Shown piece after piece: positions 1-11,155 of a DNA stretch of 64,000 nucleotides. This DNA comes from Melampsora larici-populina 98AG31 (lineage: Eukaryota > Basidiomycota > Pucciniomycetes > Pucciniales > Melampsoraceae): the NCBI RefSeq assembly GCF_000204055.1, contig NW_006768768.1:477513-541512 (forward strand). The letters are read 5' to 3'. Each line of letters opens with the position of its first letter. Within the stretch, counting starts at the first letter, position 1. Under the pieces are notes generated by a model. It searched no databases. It saw only the letters and a program-made list of their open reading frames with translations, and was not told the origin of the DNA. The position numbers were made by a program, and so were the translations under genes.

Positions 1-310
1 TTACAGACTTCACTCCTAAAGTAAATTTATCTTTATAATTGTAATAGAGAGCCTATTTGAGTGACCAGGTACTATTCAAATAAGTTTATGATGATAAAAA
101 ATGATAAAGTTGTAGATGATGAAGGAAAAGAGGGGAATAGCAACCAAAATCACTTTTCTCGTGGTATATAACATCCATTACAATCCTTCAAAAATGGTCA
201 ACAGCCCAAAAACCTAATAATTTTTGACAAAAACCTTCAAAAACCCCTTATAAATCCTCATAACTCTTCTAATTGATGTTTAGTCTCATAAATATTGTGG
301 TAGAACTCTA
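1..310. other. AT-rich DNA, no gene seen
   Basis: Low-complexity AT-rich sequence with no reading frame that looks like protein and no repeat that I could pair inside the window. It ends where the inverted-repeat element at 311 begins. Confidence 0.5.
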
Positions 311-1159
311 AGAGCATGTTCACTTAAGCAATTTCTGGTCAATCACTTTTAAAGTCAATTTCTGCAATTTGATAATAGCATTTTTTGATATTTGCCCCTT
401 TCCACTTGTTCTGAATTCTTCACAAATTGGGACAAGTCCCTGTTCACTGTACAGAAGTTCATAAACCCATCCAAACCCATCATATGAGAAACCATATAAA
501 ACATACCACTCTTCACCTTAGTTTAATTTACCATTCATCTCACTATCAATCTTCTTCCATTTGTTTCATCTCACCGTACCTAACTACCTTGACCATGTCT
601 GACAACAAATCAGATACCAGTAGCAACAACTCCATTGATCAACCATTAACTTTGAAACAAGTTGCATCAATCAAAACAAAATCAAACAAAAAATCTAGAT
701 CAGCATCTCAAATCTAAGAAAAGAGAAGAAAAGAAAAATCATCATACAATAAAAAACCACATGATAAGGATAATTCAATGATAAGAATAGACTAAATGAT
801 AAGAATAAATCAAGTGCAATGAAACTAGAAGGAGTTGAAGATAATCAAGACAATGATGATGATGATGATGAGATTGTAGTTAGTGGCGGAGTTTGGGTTC
901 ATAAGTGCACCGTTTGTTTGAATTGTAGTAATCTGAATCTGACACAATGGGTGATGGTTGTTTGTAACATCACCAATCCCATTCTGTGCCTTGTTGCCTT
1001 TAAAAGGTCAAGAAAGCAAACACTCTTCAGATGATTTGTGATCATGTTCTTTCAAAAAGTGAAAATGAGACATTTTATTAAAAAAAGGCTTGTGTACAGG
1101 TACAAAAGTGGTACCTTAGAAATTGATTTCTACAAAACTGCGCTAAGGGAACGTGCTCT
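311..1159. mobile_element. Short TIR element with decayed ORF
   Basis: The left end reads AGAGCATGTTCACTTAAGC and the right end, reverse-complemented, reads AGAGCACGTTCCCTTAGCGC, so the two ends form imperfect terminal inverted repeats about 850 bp apart. Inside is one short lysine/serine-rich reading frame (595-717) and otherwise AT-rich DNA. No full transposase is present, so this is probably an internally deleted, non-autonomous element. I could not find a clean target-site duplication, so the superfamily is left open. Confidence 0.5.
595..717 (+). pseudogene. Short ORF remnant, related to 8365-8502
   Basis: Forty codons starting MSDNKSDTSS, rich in Ser, Asn and Lys, ending in a basic tract (KTKSNKKSRS). 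The start at 595 is chosen because the related frame at 8365 (MSNKDQDTSS) begins at the same point and the two align to the end: both have a D-T-S-S motif, then Q-P, then Q-V-A-x-I, then a lysine-rich tail ending near S-Q-I. Both are followed by A-rich non-coding sequence. The pair therefore looks like the conserved start of one transposon-borne gene whose body has been deleted. The function is unknown; an N-terminal nuclear-localisation-like segment of a transposase is a guess. Confidence 0.4.
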
Positions 1160-1412
1160 AAATAAACCACTATAAATTTTGATAATGTATTCTCAAAATG
1201 GTTCAAGACTTTTTATTGCTACCATATGAGCTGAAACCCAATTTCAATGTTACAAATTTTCACAAAAGTGCTCCGATTCATGATCATTAGAGCCCATTTT
1301 AAAGATCTCATAATTTTGGTCAATCTATAGTGTCACATGAGCTATTGATGACAAGTAATGATGAAGTAATTGTGCTGTACAGATTGATAAAATCAAGTTT
1401 TGAAGAAGATTA

Positions 1413-1528
1413 CAGTCAATCTAGAATACGTTGTCCCTTTGCAATTTTATTTTAATGATACAGCTGCAAATACAGCTTGAAATATAAGCATTATGCTTAT
1501 GTTGAGACATGACTTTCGCTATTGACCA
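1413..1528 (+). repeat. Left terminal inverted repeat of Tc1-like element
   Basis: 116 bp pairing with 6451-6576. The inner part (AAGCATTATGCTTATGTTGA and the following bases up to ATTGACCA) is almost identical between the ends. The outer 40 bp is more diverged, with a TTTTA-repeat length difference. Confidence 0.85.
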
Positions 1529-1966
1529 GTTTCTACGGTCAATAGCTGTTTACCACTTTACCCTCAATCCCACCACTTTACCCTTGACACCACCTCCATA
1601 CCCTCAATACCGCAAACCTTCACCGATATGCCGAGAACCAGAGGAACTTCGAAACGTCGGGAACTCGACAACCAGGCACAGCAGTTACAAAAAGAAGCGC
1701 AAGCTTCAATACCATTGTTTCCTTTGACGATATCATTTCCTTTTTGACCCCAACTGATATCCCATCTTGTTTCCTTTCTCGATTTCCCTCCTTTTCAATC
1801 TCAACTGATATCCGACTTCTTCAATTTAAACTCAATGTTCAATCCCATCACCTTTTCAATCTCGAATCATTCAATCAATCTCGAATCATTCAATCGATCT
1901 CATCGCTTTTTCAATTGCGAATCATTCTTTCTTGTTAGTGCCAATAAAAAAGCAAGACAAGCTCCA

Positions 1967-4573
1967 ATGGAAGGCCTTAGTCCTCCTCGTGGCCGCGGTG
2001 GCAGCCTTTTTTATATGAACAAGTAAGCATGTTCTTTTCTTTTCAATATCATCATTGATTCATTCTGATGAATGTTGAATCTCCATTTTTAGACCCGGTC
2101 ACCACTGGGAACATGTTTGACTCAACGGTGACCGTCAATACCTTGATTCGGAGACGATCCACATTGATCCTCATGGCCCAGGCGGTCCTCTTGAGTTCCG
2201 CTGTCGATTACGCCCTCAAACATCTGGACCGGCACCATCTGCTGCCAACGATGACCTTTCCAACTTGGATTTCATCGATCCATCTTTTGGTAATGCTCAC
2301 GTCCCGGGTAGCACTACTGGTAAGTTTTCAATCTGTCTCTTCTCTCAACATCAAGTTACTCTTTTTCTCTTGACCATCTCGAATCAAAACTGACATTTTG
2401 TTTCATTCGATCTTGCATTCTATCTACACCAAATGACATCTTTACCCAGGGGTATAGAAAAGTAGTGCGGGCATAGAAAACTATGGGTGAAGTGCTTTTC
2501 TATACCCATAGAGATAGTGTCCTCTATGCCTAGACAAACCATTCTGTTCTATACCCACGTATGAAAATATCCACATGACCACAAGGACTGAATATAAATC
2601 TAGACTCAAAGCCCTTCTTGAGTCTTGTCCAATGGGAAAGCATGTTCCATCAGTCATATTGTACGTATGTAAAAGGTGTCTGTCAATATGTGTAAGATTG
2701 TGCATACATACTCACATACATTGCTGAACATGGTTGAGGATCTCTTTTATCAGCATAGAATTGTATTTCAGGATAAGAATTTTAAAAAAACAGAAAATTG
2801 AGATTCTGTGCACTGTAGCACTGCCTTTGGGTCCCAATACATACAGCTGAGTCACCACAAAGAAAATACTCAATTTCTGAATCTCAAATATCTTACATAG
2901 GTGTATCACAAGCATTGTTTATTGGTATAGAAAACTACCCTACCAATAGTTTTCTATGCCCACACTACTTTTCTATACCCCTGGGTAAAGATGTCAATTG
3001 TAGTAGTGCTATCTTTCATCAAAATCTCACCAGGCCCTCAAATATCTGGACCGGCACCATCTGCTACCAACAACAACCTTCCCAACTTGGATTTCATCGA
3101 TCCAGCTTTTGGTAATGATCACATCGCGGGTAGCAAGTCTGGTGAGTTTTCAATCTTTCTCTTCTCTCAACATCAAATCCGACCAATGAAGCTAATTCTT
3201 TCTGTGGTAGCTACACCAGTCCAGTTGGACCTGACAAACTCGCCTAGCCCAACCCCAAGAGCGAACGTTCCCGTTACCAATGAACGTAAACCCACTCAAG
3301 TCACCTTGACTTACCATGTTTACATTCCCGATGGCCTTTCCGACGCCGATAGACGAAACGGCCTACCTCCAACTTTTTCTGACCACAACAACGAGACGCC
3401 CTTTGGTGTCATGGTTCAAATTCATGGAAATACATTGACTGAAGTGAAGGAAAGCTTATTTGAGTTGTGCGACAAGAACAAGAATGGATGTGGAACTTTA
3501 CTCAGGATTGCTACTCGAGAAGGACATGTTGTATTCAAAGGCTATGTTACGCATGGGGGTGTCTTTGGTAAGAGTTTGATGCCCGTGATTGATTCGGAAT
3601 CCACCTTTACAGCATTCAAGGATATGATGATTTTAAAGAAAGGAAAAGAAGTTGGATTCTCCCTCACTATGGAGAATCCAAAGAAGACCGCTCGCACTCT
3701 CTTAAAGGTAACTTCATTTACAATCCCTTTCCTCTTTTCTATTGTACTGACTTGCATCTTCTTTTTGTCTCTACAGGAAGACAAATTCAATACTGCGATG
3801 GCTCGCCGCAATCCGGCGGCGGTGGAACCTGCTCGACATGCTGAGCTTGAGATGGCAGTAAGTCAATCTCAATTTTCATTCTACTTTTGTTTATGATTCT
3901 AATGAACATCTTTGAACAGGCTATCGATGTCAATCCAAGCATTCAGGCTATCAAAGTCAAACTGATGACCAAGTACGGTCATTGCTCAATCGCTGGTAGG
4001 GAGTGTATGGGTTGTTACAACCCAATGGACTCCAACCAGGCGATGCCCTTATCCCACATCGCGTTCGATATATGGGCAAAAGCTTTAGTAAGTTTGATTT
4101 TTCTTTTAAATTGATCACCTCAAAGACTGACATGAATTTGATTTGCTTTTGAATAGCACCAAAATACTCCGGGAGTTTCATGGATGAAACCGCCCACAGG
4201 ACCTGATTTCAAGTGGGAGCCGAGATACAAAAACCCCCCTGCCCAAGCTCACACTGCTCCGAATCCCGGGTCTACCAGCTCAACTGCTCTTCCGGTTGGT
4301 AACACTTTACAAAGCGACTCTCCAGCTCCAAGACCACTTCCACTCTTCGAGGAATACCTCAAACATTGCTCAATTGCCAAGGATGACAGAGTTACTTGCG
4401 CTCTACTCTGTGATTTAGATATCTGCACCTTTGAGATGTTTCTATCTCCCCAACTCAGTGTGGAGGAAATGACAAAGCTCCAGTTTCCCTTTGGAGCTCG
4501 CCTTCGCCTCCATGACCAAGCGCCGGTGTATCGCGATATTCTCAAGCAACGATTCGGTGCCAACCATCAATAG
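1967..4573 (+). pseudogene. Transposon-borne partner gene, SAM-like C-terminus
   Basis: The multi-exon gene inside the Tc1-like element. Readable exons include a 5' exon starting MEGLSPPRGRGG (1967), an exon ending NLDFIDPSFGNAHVPG (to about 2321), a repeat of that exon (about 3030-3140), a long exon with a V-T-L-T-Y-H-V-Y strand-rich region (3210-3708), then exons at 3779-3857, 3920-4086 and 4157-4573. The C-terminus (FEEYLKHCSI, then TFEMFLSPQLS) resembles a small SAM-like helical domain. The overall order of regions, and the intron after the motif IWAKAL, match the gene at 52276-54249, which also sits opposite a Tc1-like transposase. An in-frame TGA at 2118-2120 and the MITE plus duplicated exon suggest decay. 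Function unknown; a transposition accessory protein is an inference from its conserved position. Confidence 0.6.
2434..2996. mobile_element. MITE in the partner gene
   Basis: 563 bp with long terminal inverted repeats beginning TGACATCTTTACCCAGGGGT and continuing for about 45 bp (GTATAGAAAAGTAGTG, then GGGCATAGAAAACTAT). There is no coding capacity. It lies between two copies of the same exon, in what should be intron. I could not assign a clear target duplication. Confidence 0.7.
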
Positions 4574-4844
4574 TTCTAGTATCTTAACAAGAATGTACTC
4601 AATCAATCTGTAACAAATTATATATTAACCATCTGTAGCTCGAGTACTCTACAATACCTTATCTCATGTTTGAGATGTTTTGTAATGAAGATTTTATGTT
4701 TAAGAATCAAACAATCTCTTTGAGCCACAAGTGAGAACAGATACTGGTCTTAGATTTTTATCAAGACCCAGTTTTGCATGATCAAGTCAGAATTTGTGAC
4801 ACCTTTAATGTTCAATGAACTTTTCTTTTTTCACTTTCAGAAAT

Positions 4845-4936
4845 TCTCACTTTGAGAAATTATCACTTTATGAAATTCTCACTTTATGAAATTCTCACTT
4901 TGAGAAATTCTCACTTTGAGAAATTCTCACTTTATG
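4845..4936 (+). repeat. 18-bp tandem repeat
   Basis: About five to six copies of an 18-bp unit of the form GAAATTCTCACTTTGAGA, alternating between endings TTTGA and TTTATG. It lies between the 3' ends of the two convergent genes of the Tc1-like element. Confidence 0.75.
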
Positions 4937-5227
4937 ACTGATATGAGTCAGTTGTTAAGATTGGAACTTGTTTCAATCATCTTTTGAATTCTTTAAAATG
5001 ATATTCTTGAGCACACAACAATTTGATCTTTTGAAGATCTTTGGTTTCTTTACAATAAAAATCTGCTGAATCAGAGAAGAATCAAAATTGTTTTAATGAT
5101 AATCTTTGATAAAACTTTATAAAATTGGATAACAAATTTGGTTTAAGGACCTTTGGATTTCTCTCAGTGAGAATATTATGATCATGAAAAAATAGAAAAC
5201 ATGATAATCAAGATCTTTGATGAGAGT

Positions 5228-6375
5228 TCATAAAATTGGATTATCATATCTTCTGTATCCACAAGTTTGATAAAGTTTCCTAATGAAACTGTTGGTCGAA
5301 ACATTGCTCATAGCTCGTTCCATACAATGAAACCTATTGATAGCATTAGCAAACAGGGCATTTTGGCGAAGTTTGTCTTTGAAGACTTTGAAAACTCGCT
5401 CGATCGGATTGAAGTCGGGCGAGTACGGTGGTAAGTAGACTAGAAGTATCCCTGCACGGTCACACAAGCTTTTGATTGCTCCACGGCGATGTATGGGAGC
5501 GTTGTCCATGACCAAGACCAAATTGCAACTGGGGTATGGTTGCATCACAGGAAGCTATGATTAAATCGATGTCAGCTTTGTACAATTGATAATATCATAA
5601 AGCAAAAGAATAAACTCACCAAAATGTGCTTTAGAAAGGCTTCAAAATCGTCTTGACGATAGCCGTTGATTCTGCTGTTGACCGCTAGTAATCCAAATTC
5701 GGAAATGGCAGCCAGCATGCTGTAGTGATGTCCACCCCTGCTACGTTTCAAAGGTTTTGGACGTGCGCCTCGCTTAGATCTAACAGATTTATGTTGCACA
5801 TCCTGTGCTCGGAAACCACACTCGTCTAGGTGAAGAACATTACAATTCATATCAAGGTTAGTTTGATTCTTTTTTTAAGAAGGTGAAAGAGAGACAAGTG
5901 AAAAAGGCTCACCAAGAAACACCAGGAACTCGGGTGGGTGATGACAGATCCGATTGGAATAGTCTGCTCGGAGTCTCGGTGATTGATTGATATCGATCGC
6001 AGAGACCTTGTGAAGGGTGAGGTAGAGACGTTCTTTAAGATCATTTGCAATGGTTTGTTGACAGGCAAGGAGGTCGGTCCGATCGTACATTGCTGCTTGG
6101 ACTTCGTCGAGAAACATTGTCGGATCGGCATTAATGAGCTCCACCATGAACTGTCGATCCTCGTTCGTGTACAGAGTTCGACGGCCTTGTTGATGGTAGG
6201 TTCTAGGATCACGAACCACGGCGTGAGTTGCGTGGTCGAGAGCCTTCCATCATCGCATGGATTTGTGTGAGATCGAAGTAATGAGGTCGTCGTTGATGGA
6301 ATCGAGGGATTGGCCCGACATAAACTTGGTGAGGGCAATCACCTTGAGTTGTGCAGTGTACAACACAAAAGGCAT
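5228..6375 (-). pseudogene. Tc1/mariner DDE transposase, broken by one TGA
   Basis: Transposase of the element at 1413-6576. It catalyses cut-and-paste excision and TA-site insertion. The start at 6375 (MPFVLYTAQL) opens a helix-turn-helix-like region. After residue 41 (HKSMR) there is an in-frame TGA (6252-6250), and the same frame continues directly with WKALDH and VRDPRTYHQQ. Later exons carry the three catalytic acidic residues of the DDE fold: LDECGFR (about 5830), VMDNAPIH (about 5515) and the final E in NPIERVFK (about 5405). GT-AG introns lie at about 5910-5850 and 5615-5545. Only the TGA argues against function; the rest looks well preserved, so the copy is a recent pseudogene or needs readthrough. 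Confidence 0.85.
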
Positions 6376-6450
6376 GATGCAATATGAAAGAGAAAGAAGA
6401 ACATTGAAGGGTAGTGGATGGTGGATGACGATGATGGTCAACAGCTCAAG

Positions 6451-6576
6451 TGGTCAATAGCGAAAGTCATGTCTCAACATAAGCATAATGCTTATATTTC
6501 AAGCTGTATTTGCAGCTGTATCATTAAAATAAAATAAAATAAAATTTCACCGGGCCAACCTATTCTAGATTGACTG
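6451..6576 (-). repeat. Right terminal inverted repeat of Tc1-like element
   Basis: 126 bp, inverted relative to 1413-1528, followed by TA at 6577-6578. The transposase start codon lies only 76 bp inside it, so the repeat probably includes the promoter. Confidence 0.85.
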
Positions 6577-6825
6577 TACATGTTTATAAGCCATAATACA
6601 CATGGTGCTGTATGCCATAACCCATGATACAGCCGGGGTTTGGCCGTTTACGCATAAGCCAAATTTCACTTTTGAAAATCACTATTTTGCCATTGACTCC
6701 TTATAAATTTTTCACAAAAACTCCAATAAAATTGCTTTAGAGGTTGTACATTATCAAGCAACAGATTCTGTGTCAATTGAACACTTGCTCAGCCTGATTG
6801 GACAAGATTCAGTAATGATTACTAA

Positions 6826-7208
6826 CACTGCCAGCATTAAATAGGTTCCCTGGTCGGAACATGACCTAGGCTGGGAATATCATTGAGAGAAGAATGGAGC
6901 ATCAAATCATCTTGCACTGCACATCTGAGCCATAAAGCATACACTACATATGTGCAAACATCTGAATAAATCCTTAGCTATCAGCTACATACAGGTCCGC
7001 TCAGTTATCTGCTCATCTAGATAAGAAAATCATGTGTAATACATGCTGTAACTTTGTTCAGATTGAGACACACATTTCAAAATATTGACTACATATATCA
7101 CAATGGCTACTCAGGAAATATTGATGGAACTGTGTAACAGTAGCAGAATGGGAATCTGATCACTAGGACCCATATTCCCATCTGGGAACCTCTTTAATGC
7201 TGGCAGTG
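6826..7208. mobile_element. CACTG-ended MITE with 3-bp duplication TAA
   Basis: 383 bp. The ends are CACTGCCAGCATTAA and its inverse (TTAATGCTGGCAGTG), flanked by TAA at 6823-6825 and 7209-7211. CACTA-type ends with a 3-bp duplication are typical of the CACTA/EnSpm superfamily (Plavaka-like elements in fungi). There is no coding capacity. The interior shares stretches such as CACTACATATGTGCA and TACATACAGGTC with the element at 7496-8118. Confidence 0.75.
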
Positions 7209-7495
7209 TAATAAAAAAGGAAGTTTTTGACAGGTTTTTACCCCCTGTTGCCACTCTCCACTAATTCTACAAGATTATAAGCCAATCTCTTCTTATGACT
7301 AAATTTAAAAATAATCTTAAATCTCTTTTTCAACTTTATTCTTTACTAATCACACCACTGCATATCTAATTTGACCCTTAACATCCTTGTTTGCCACTTT
7401 TTGTAAGTTTTTATTTCCTTCATTAATTCACTTTTTACTAATCAACCCTTCTGATTGAGGTCATCACTAATAACCATAATCTTTCTTATTACTAG

Positions 7496-8118
7496 CACTG
7501 TAAACATCATTCAACTTCCCCAATTTGGCAGAGGAAAATGATTAATAGTACAGTTTTTCATAAAAGAATCTAATACTGCACACCTGGGCCATTTCACCCA
7601 CACTACATATGTGCAGCAAGCTAAGTCAATAGTTGTCTATCATGTACATACAGGTCTGCTCAGTTTTTTGCCCATCAGAATAAATAAATCACATGTTATA
7701 CCACATGTAACTTTTTCGACTTTGAAATTTTTTTCCCAAAAATTCACTACATATAATTCTGTAGCTGCTCAGGCAATATTGTTGAAGCTATGTCTTAGTA
7801 ACAGAAAGTGTGTTACATGCAGTTGAGTTGATGAGATCACACCAAAACATTGAGTCAGTGTATGTAGTCAATCTTTTGGAAGCTTTTTTCAATCTGAAAG
7901 AAGTTACAGCATGTATTACATATGAATAACTTGTCCTGATGAGCAGATAACTGAGCAGAACTGTATGTACATGATAACCACATATTCACTGAGCCTGCTA
8001 CACATATGTAGTGTGGGTGTTATGGCTCAGGTGTGGAGTGATAGACCATTTTATGACAAATCATACTCCCAATCATTTTTCCCTGCCCACTTGGGGAACC
8101 CGAATAATGTCTGCAGTG
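7496..8118. mobile_element. CACTG-ended fold-back MITE with 3-bp duplication TAG
   Basis: 623 bp, with ends beginning CACTG(T/C)A(A/G)ACAT and flanks TAG at 7493-7495 and 8119-8121. The left and right halves are long imperfect inverted copies of each other: the CACATATGTAGTGTGG region near 8000 mirrors CCACACTACATATGTG near 7600. The whole element can fold back. It is related in sequence to the MITE at 6826-7208. No protein is encoded. Confidence 0.75.
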
Positions 8119-8364
8119 TAGTACAATTTCATTAACCCCTGAAACATTCTTTTTATACCCTAAAAACATTTTCAACTACATTTTAGATATGAATTTTAAT
8201 TCTTTACATGTTTAATTGATTTTTCTTCTACTTACCTTAAGTTCTGGCAAGCCATGATACAATGCAATGGGCATTGTTTTTGCTTGTTGTGTTGTGGGGA
8301 CTTGGACACAACGTCACAACACAACAGCCCAATGTTGCAGTCCTCATCTTCAATCACCACAAAC

Positions 8365-8502
8365 ATGTCCAATAAGGATCAAGACACCAGCAGTGGTGAA
8401 GAAGCTACCAATCAACCATCAGCATTTACACAAGTGGCTCTCATCACAAAAAATCGAACAAAAAAAACAAAATCTCAAATTGGACCTATCAAATCAAAAT
8501 AG
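8365..8502 (+). pseudogene. Short ORF remnant, related to 595-717
   Basis: Forty-five codons starting MSNKDQDTSS and ending in a basic segment (KNRTKKTKSQIG). It aligns with the frame at 595-717 over its whole length, including D-T-S-S, Q-P and Q-V-A-x-I. Nothing recognisable follows it. Probably the start of a deleted transposon gene. Confidence 0.4.
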
Positions 8503-8519
8503 AAGAAAAATCAGTTGAT

Positions 8520-10086
8520 ATCCATTCCTGTTGGAACTAACCCCTAACCCTTAACTTTGTTGCAATGTTGCTACCCGGCATAAAACACCAGTGGCATAAC
8601 ATGTGACTGAGCTTTTTCAATTGTAAGATTTGAATTTCCTCTACCTTGGCCGTCTTTGCTCCCGTCGAATACACAAAACCTTCTTCAGATAACCTTCCTC
8701 AGCTATGTCACCTGCTGTGTATGTCACCTGCTGTGATTCATATATCTCATTTCCTGATGACCCCTGATGCTTGATGTTTGTTGCCAGTCATTTTTCATAG
8801 GCATTCTAAGCTTCAAAAACATACAAAGTACTGTTTTTAGCATCTCTATTCTTCTTAGTCCATCTTTTGATAGCTCTGCAACCAATTGTCATGAATAGTT
8901 CAGATGGACAGCTTCCTTCTCTTTTGGCTTTGGTAATGATACATCAACCTTCTTTGACACAATGAGCATTCACTCGATCATTTGATTATTTATGAAATGA
9001 ATTTTCATGTAAAAAAATGTTTTCTCATCTATGCTTCCAGAAAAGTATTGCATATAGATCATCCTTTTTATATTTGCAGTATTTAGAAGGTCTTTTACCA
9101 TACCACAGCTGCTTTTATGTGTGTATCTAGTCCTTTGAATATGTATCCTTTTAAATTCAAATTTGATGGTCTTATACAGACCCTAATTTGATGGTCTTAT
9201 CAAGACCATCAGCTACATGCAATTTGGCCTCTGAAATGAAGGATTGCATAGCTGTTATTTTCTCATAATACTCTTGCATTTTTTCAATAATTTAGATCTT
9301 GTGTATGTTTAATACTTTCTCTCCGAAGAAAAAAAGCCCATAACTTATTTGACTTGGATGCAAGATTGTTCAGATCTTATACAACCGAACAGGATGGTTA
9401 TCATATGAATTTAAAGATACAACAACAATAAGAGATGATTTTTTATGGGATTATTTCTTTGAACTCATTCAACCAAAAGTCTTGTCAAAATTGAAACTTT
9501 TTAGATTGTGCAATTTATACATGGTGGTTTCCACTAACCTCACTTGATACTGAGAAGAACTTTTTTGAACCTTTCATCTTTAACAAGTATTTAGAGTCTC
9601 TTAACAAACTCAAGAATTCCTATCAGGTGTTATCAACACTGTTTGGAAACAGCTGAATTATCAAATTATCTTCCATAGATTTGAGTGCCAAACATCAACT
9701 TTTCCAATGTATTCTGGTTTTTGGTGCAATTTGTGCATTTTCTCAATGTTTATTATGTATCATCTTACATGTCAATTGTTTTGCTTGAAACTTGTTGTGA
9801 TTGAAGGATATCTTTCAGAGGAACAAGCTGGTAGACATTGTTGATAATATTGTCACATGGAATCACATGTTTGGTTTATCTTTTTGTTTTTAAAACTGAC
9901 AAAGGTTCCAAGCTTTTTAAAAAGATAGTTCTAATGGTAAGCAACGGGGTTTTTGATTTTGATTTGTTGATATAACACAATATTAATTTCTGGTTGTCAA
10001 AGGAAGTTTTCTCTTGGTAAGAAAGAAAATCTTCTTACCTTTACCTCTGTTGAGATGATTTTATATTGGGCTTTGTTGAATGCTAA
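8520..10086. other. No gene recognised
   Basis: AT-rich sequence without long or protein-like reading frames on either strand. The stretch TTGATGGTCTTAT occurs twice near 9160-9200 as a short direct repeat. It may be old transposon DNA, but I could not pair any ends. Confidence 0.4.
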
Positions 10087-11155
10087 TTGGAGGTTGGGTA
10101 TAATCCCTGGGTTGTAAGCCCTATTTGGTGTGCTGCCTTCTCCTGTAGACTTTTTTTGGGTGCTAGTTGGAGGTTAACTTTAATACCTGGGTTGTAAGAG
10201 GACCCCGGATAAGTCCTATAAACCCTAGGGATGAAAAAGGAATGAATCAGACCCTCCAATTTTTGCTATGTTAGGGATGAAAAAGGAATTATCCACCCCG
10301 CTCCTGGTCACATGTTAGGGATGTGGAGGAATGAATCTCAGTTGGACAAAAATCTCCCTCTCAGATGATACTGATGTACCGTGAATGAACAGCATGATTA
10401 ATATCCCATTTCATAAGTTATTTCCCCATTAACCTTGAAAGGTACAAACAGAAATTCACATTCAACAAGGGTTTACACAAGTTGCTCATATGCAAGTTGA
10501 GTTGTGCACAAGGGACATAGCTTGCATTCATTCAAAAATCAACTTTTTCTGACTTCCCTTTACTCTGAGGAGTATTCGCCCATGTTGAAACAAATTTTGT
10601 ACATTGAAATAGCTGATCTAGTTACAAGAATCACGTCAAGATTATTTGCCTTTTCCAATGTTCCAGAAACAAAATTGAAGTCCCCAAAAATTCTCCAAAA
10701 CCAGCTTTCCAATGTTAGGGATGTGGGGGAATTAATTTCCAAAACTCTTAAAAACCTGGCTTTTAGGTTAGGGATGAAACAGGAATTAATGGCCTCAAAA
10801 AAACAAAAAAAGAGGTATGAATTAGGAGGTTTTGACCAATTATCCATCCCTGTAATTTATAAGACTTATCCGGGGTCCTGTTGTAAGCCCTATTTGACGT
10901 GCTGCCTTCTCCTGTAGACTTTTTTGGATGCTAATTGGAGGTTGGGTTTGATCCCTGGGTTGTAAGCCCTATTTGGCGCGCTGCCTTCTCCTGTAGACTT
11001 TTTTAGATGCTAATTGGAGGTTGGGTATAATCCCTGGGTTGTAAGCCCTATTTGGCGTGCTGCCTTCTCCTGTAGACTTTTCTTGGGTGCTAATTGGAGG
11101 TTGGGTTTGATCCCTGGGTTATAAACCCTATTTGGCTCAAAGCCTTCTCCTGAGC
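10087..11155 (+). repeat. Tandem array, about 80-bp unit, five copies
   Basis: Each unit starts TTGGAGGTT, passes through CCCTGGGTTGTAAGCCCTAT and ends near CTTCTCCTGTAGACTTTT. Unit starts are near 10087, 10169, 10935, 11014 and 11094; intact neighbours are 79-80 bp apart. The second unit is split by the hAT-like MITE at 10199-10879. The last unit degenerates after 11140. The array is direct-repeat DNA without spacers of constant length. Confidence 0.85.
10199..10879. mobile_element. hAT-like MITE with 8-bp duplication
   Basis: 681 bp with inverted ends AGGACCCCGGATAAGTC. It is flanked by GTTGTAAG on both sides (10191-10198 and 10880-10887), an 8-bp duplication diagnostic of the hAT superfamily. 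The insertion site is exactly inside one unit of the 80-bp array, so removing one duplication copy restores the unit. The interior holds several scattered copies of a TTAGGGATG motif often followed by AAAAAGGAAT, possibly subterminal transposase-binding repeats. It encodes no transposase and would depend on one supplied in trans. Confidence 0.85.

Larger units (their letters stand above)
1413..6576. mobile_element. Tc1/mariner (IS630-type) transposon with two genes
   Basis: A complete 5,164-bp element. Both ends start CAGTCAATCTAGAATA and are flanked by TA (1411-1412 and 6577-6578), the target duplication of the Tc1/mariner superfamily. The long inverted repeats occupy 1413-1528 and 6451-6576. 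Inside, a multi-exon gene of unknown function runs rightward (about 1967-4573) and a DDE transposase runs leftward toward it (6375-5228). Both reading frames contain an in-frame TGA, so this copy is probably not autonomous now. A 563-bp MITE sits within the rightward gene. The same two-gene convergent layout recurs at 52-62.7 kb. Confidence 0.85.

Noticed and set aside
10218..10790. TTAGGG words suggesting telomeric repeats
   Set aside because: They are scattered single copies followed by ATG-AAAAAGG, not tandem TTAGGG, and lie inside a MITE.
10087..11155. Evenly spaced repeats resembling a CRISPR array
   Set aside because: Units are adjacent 80-bp direct repeats with no unique spacers, and the genome is eukaryotic.
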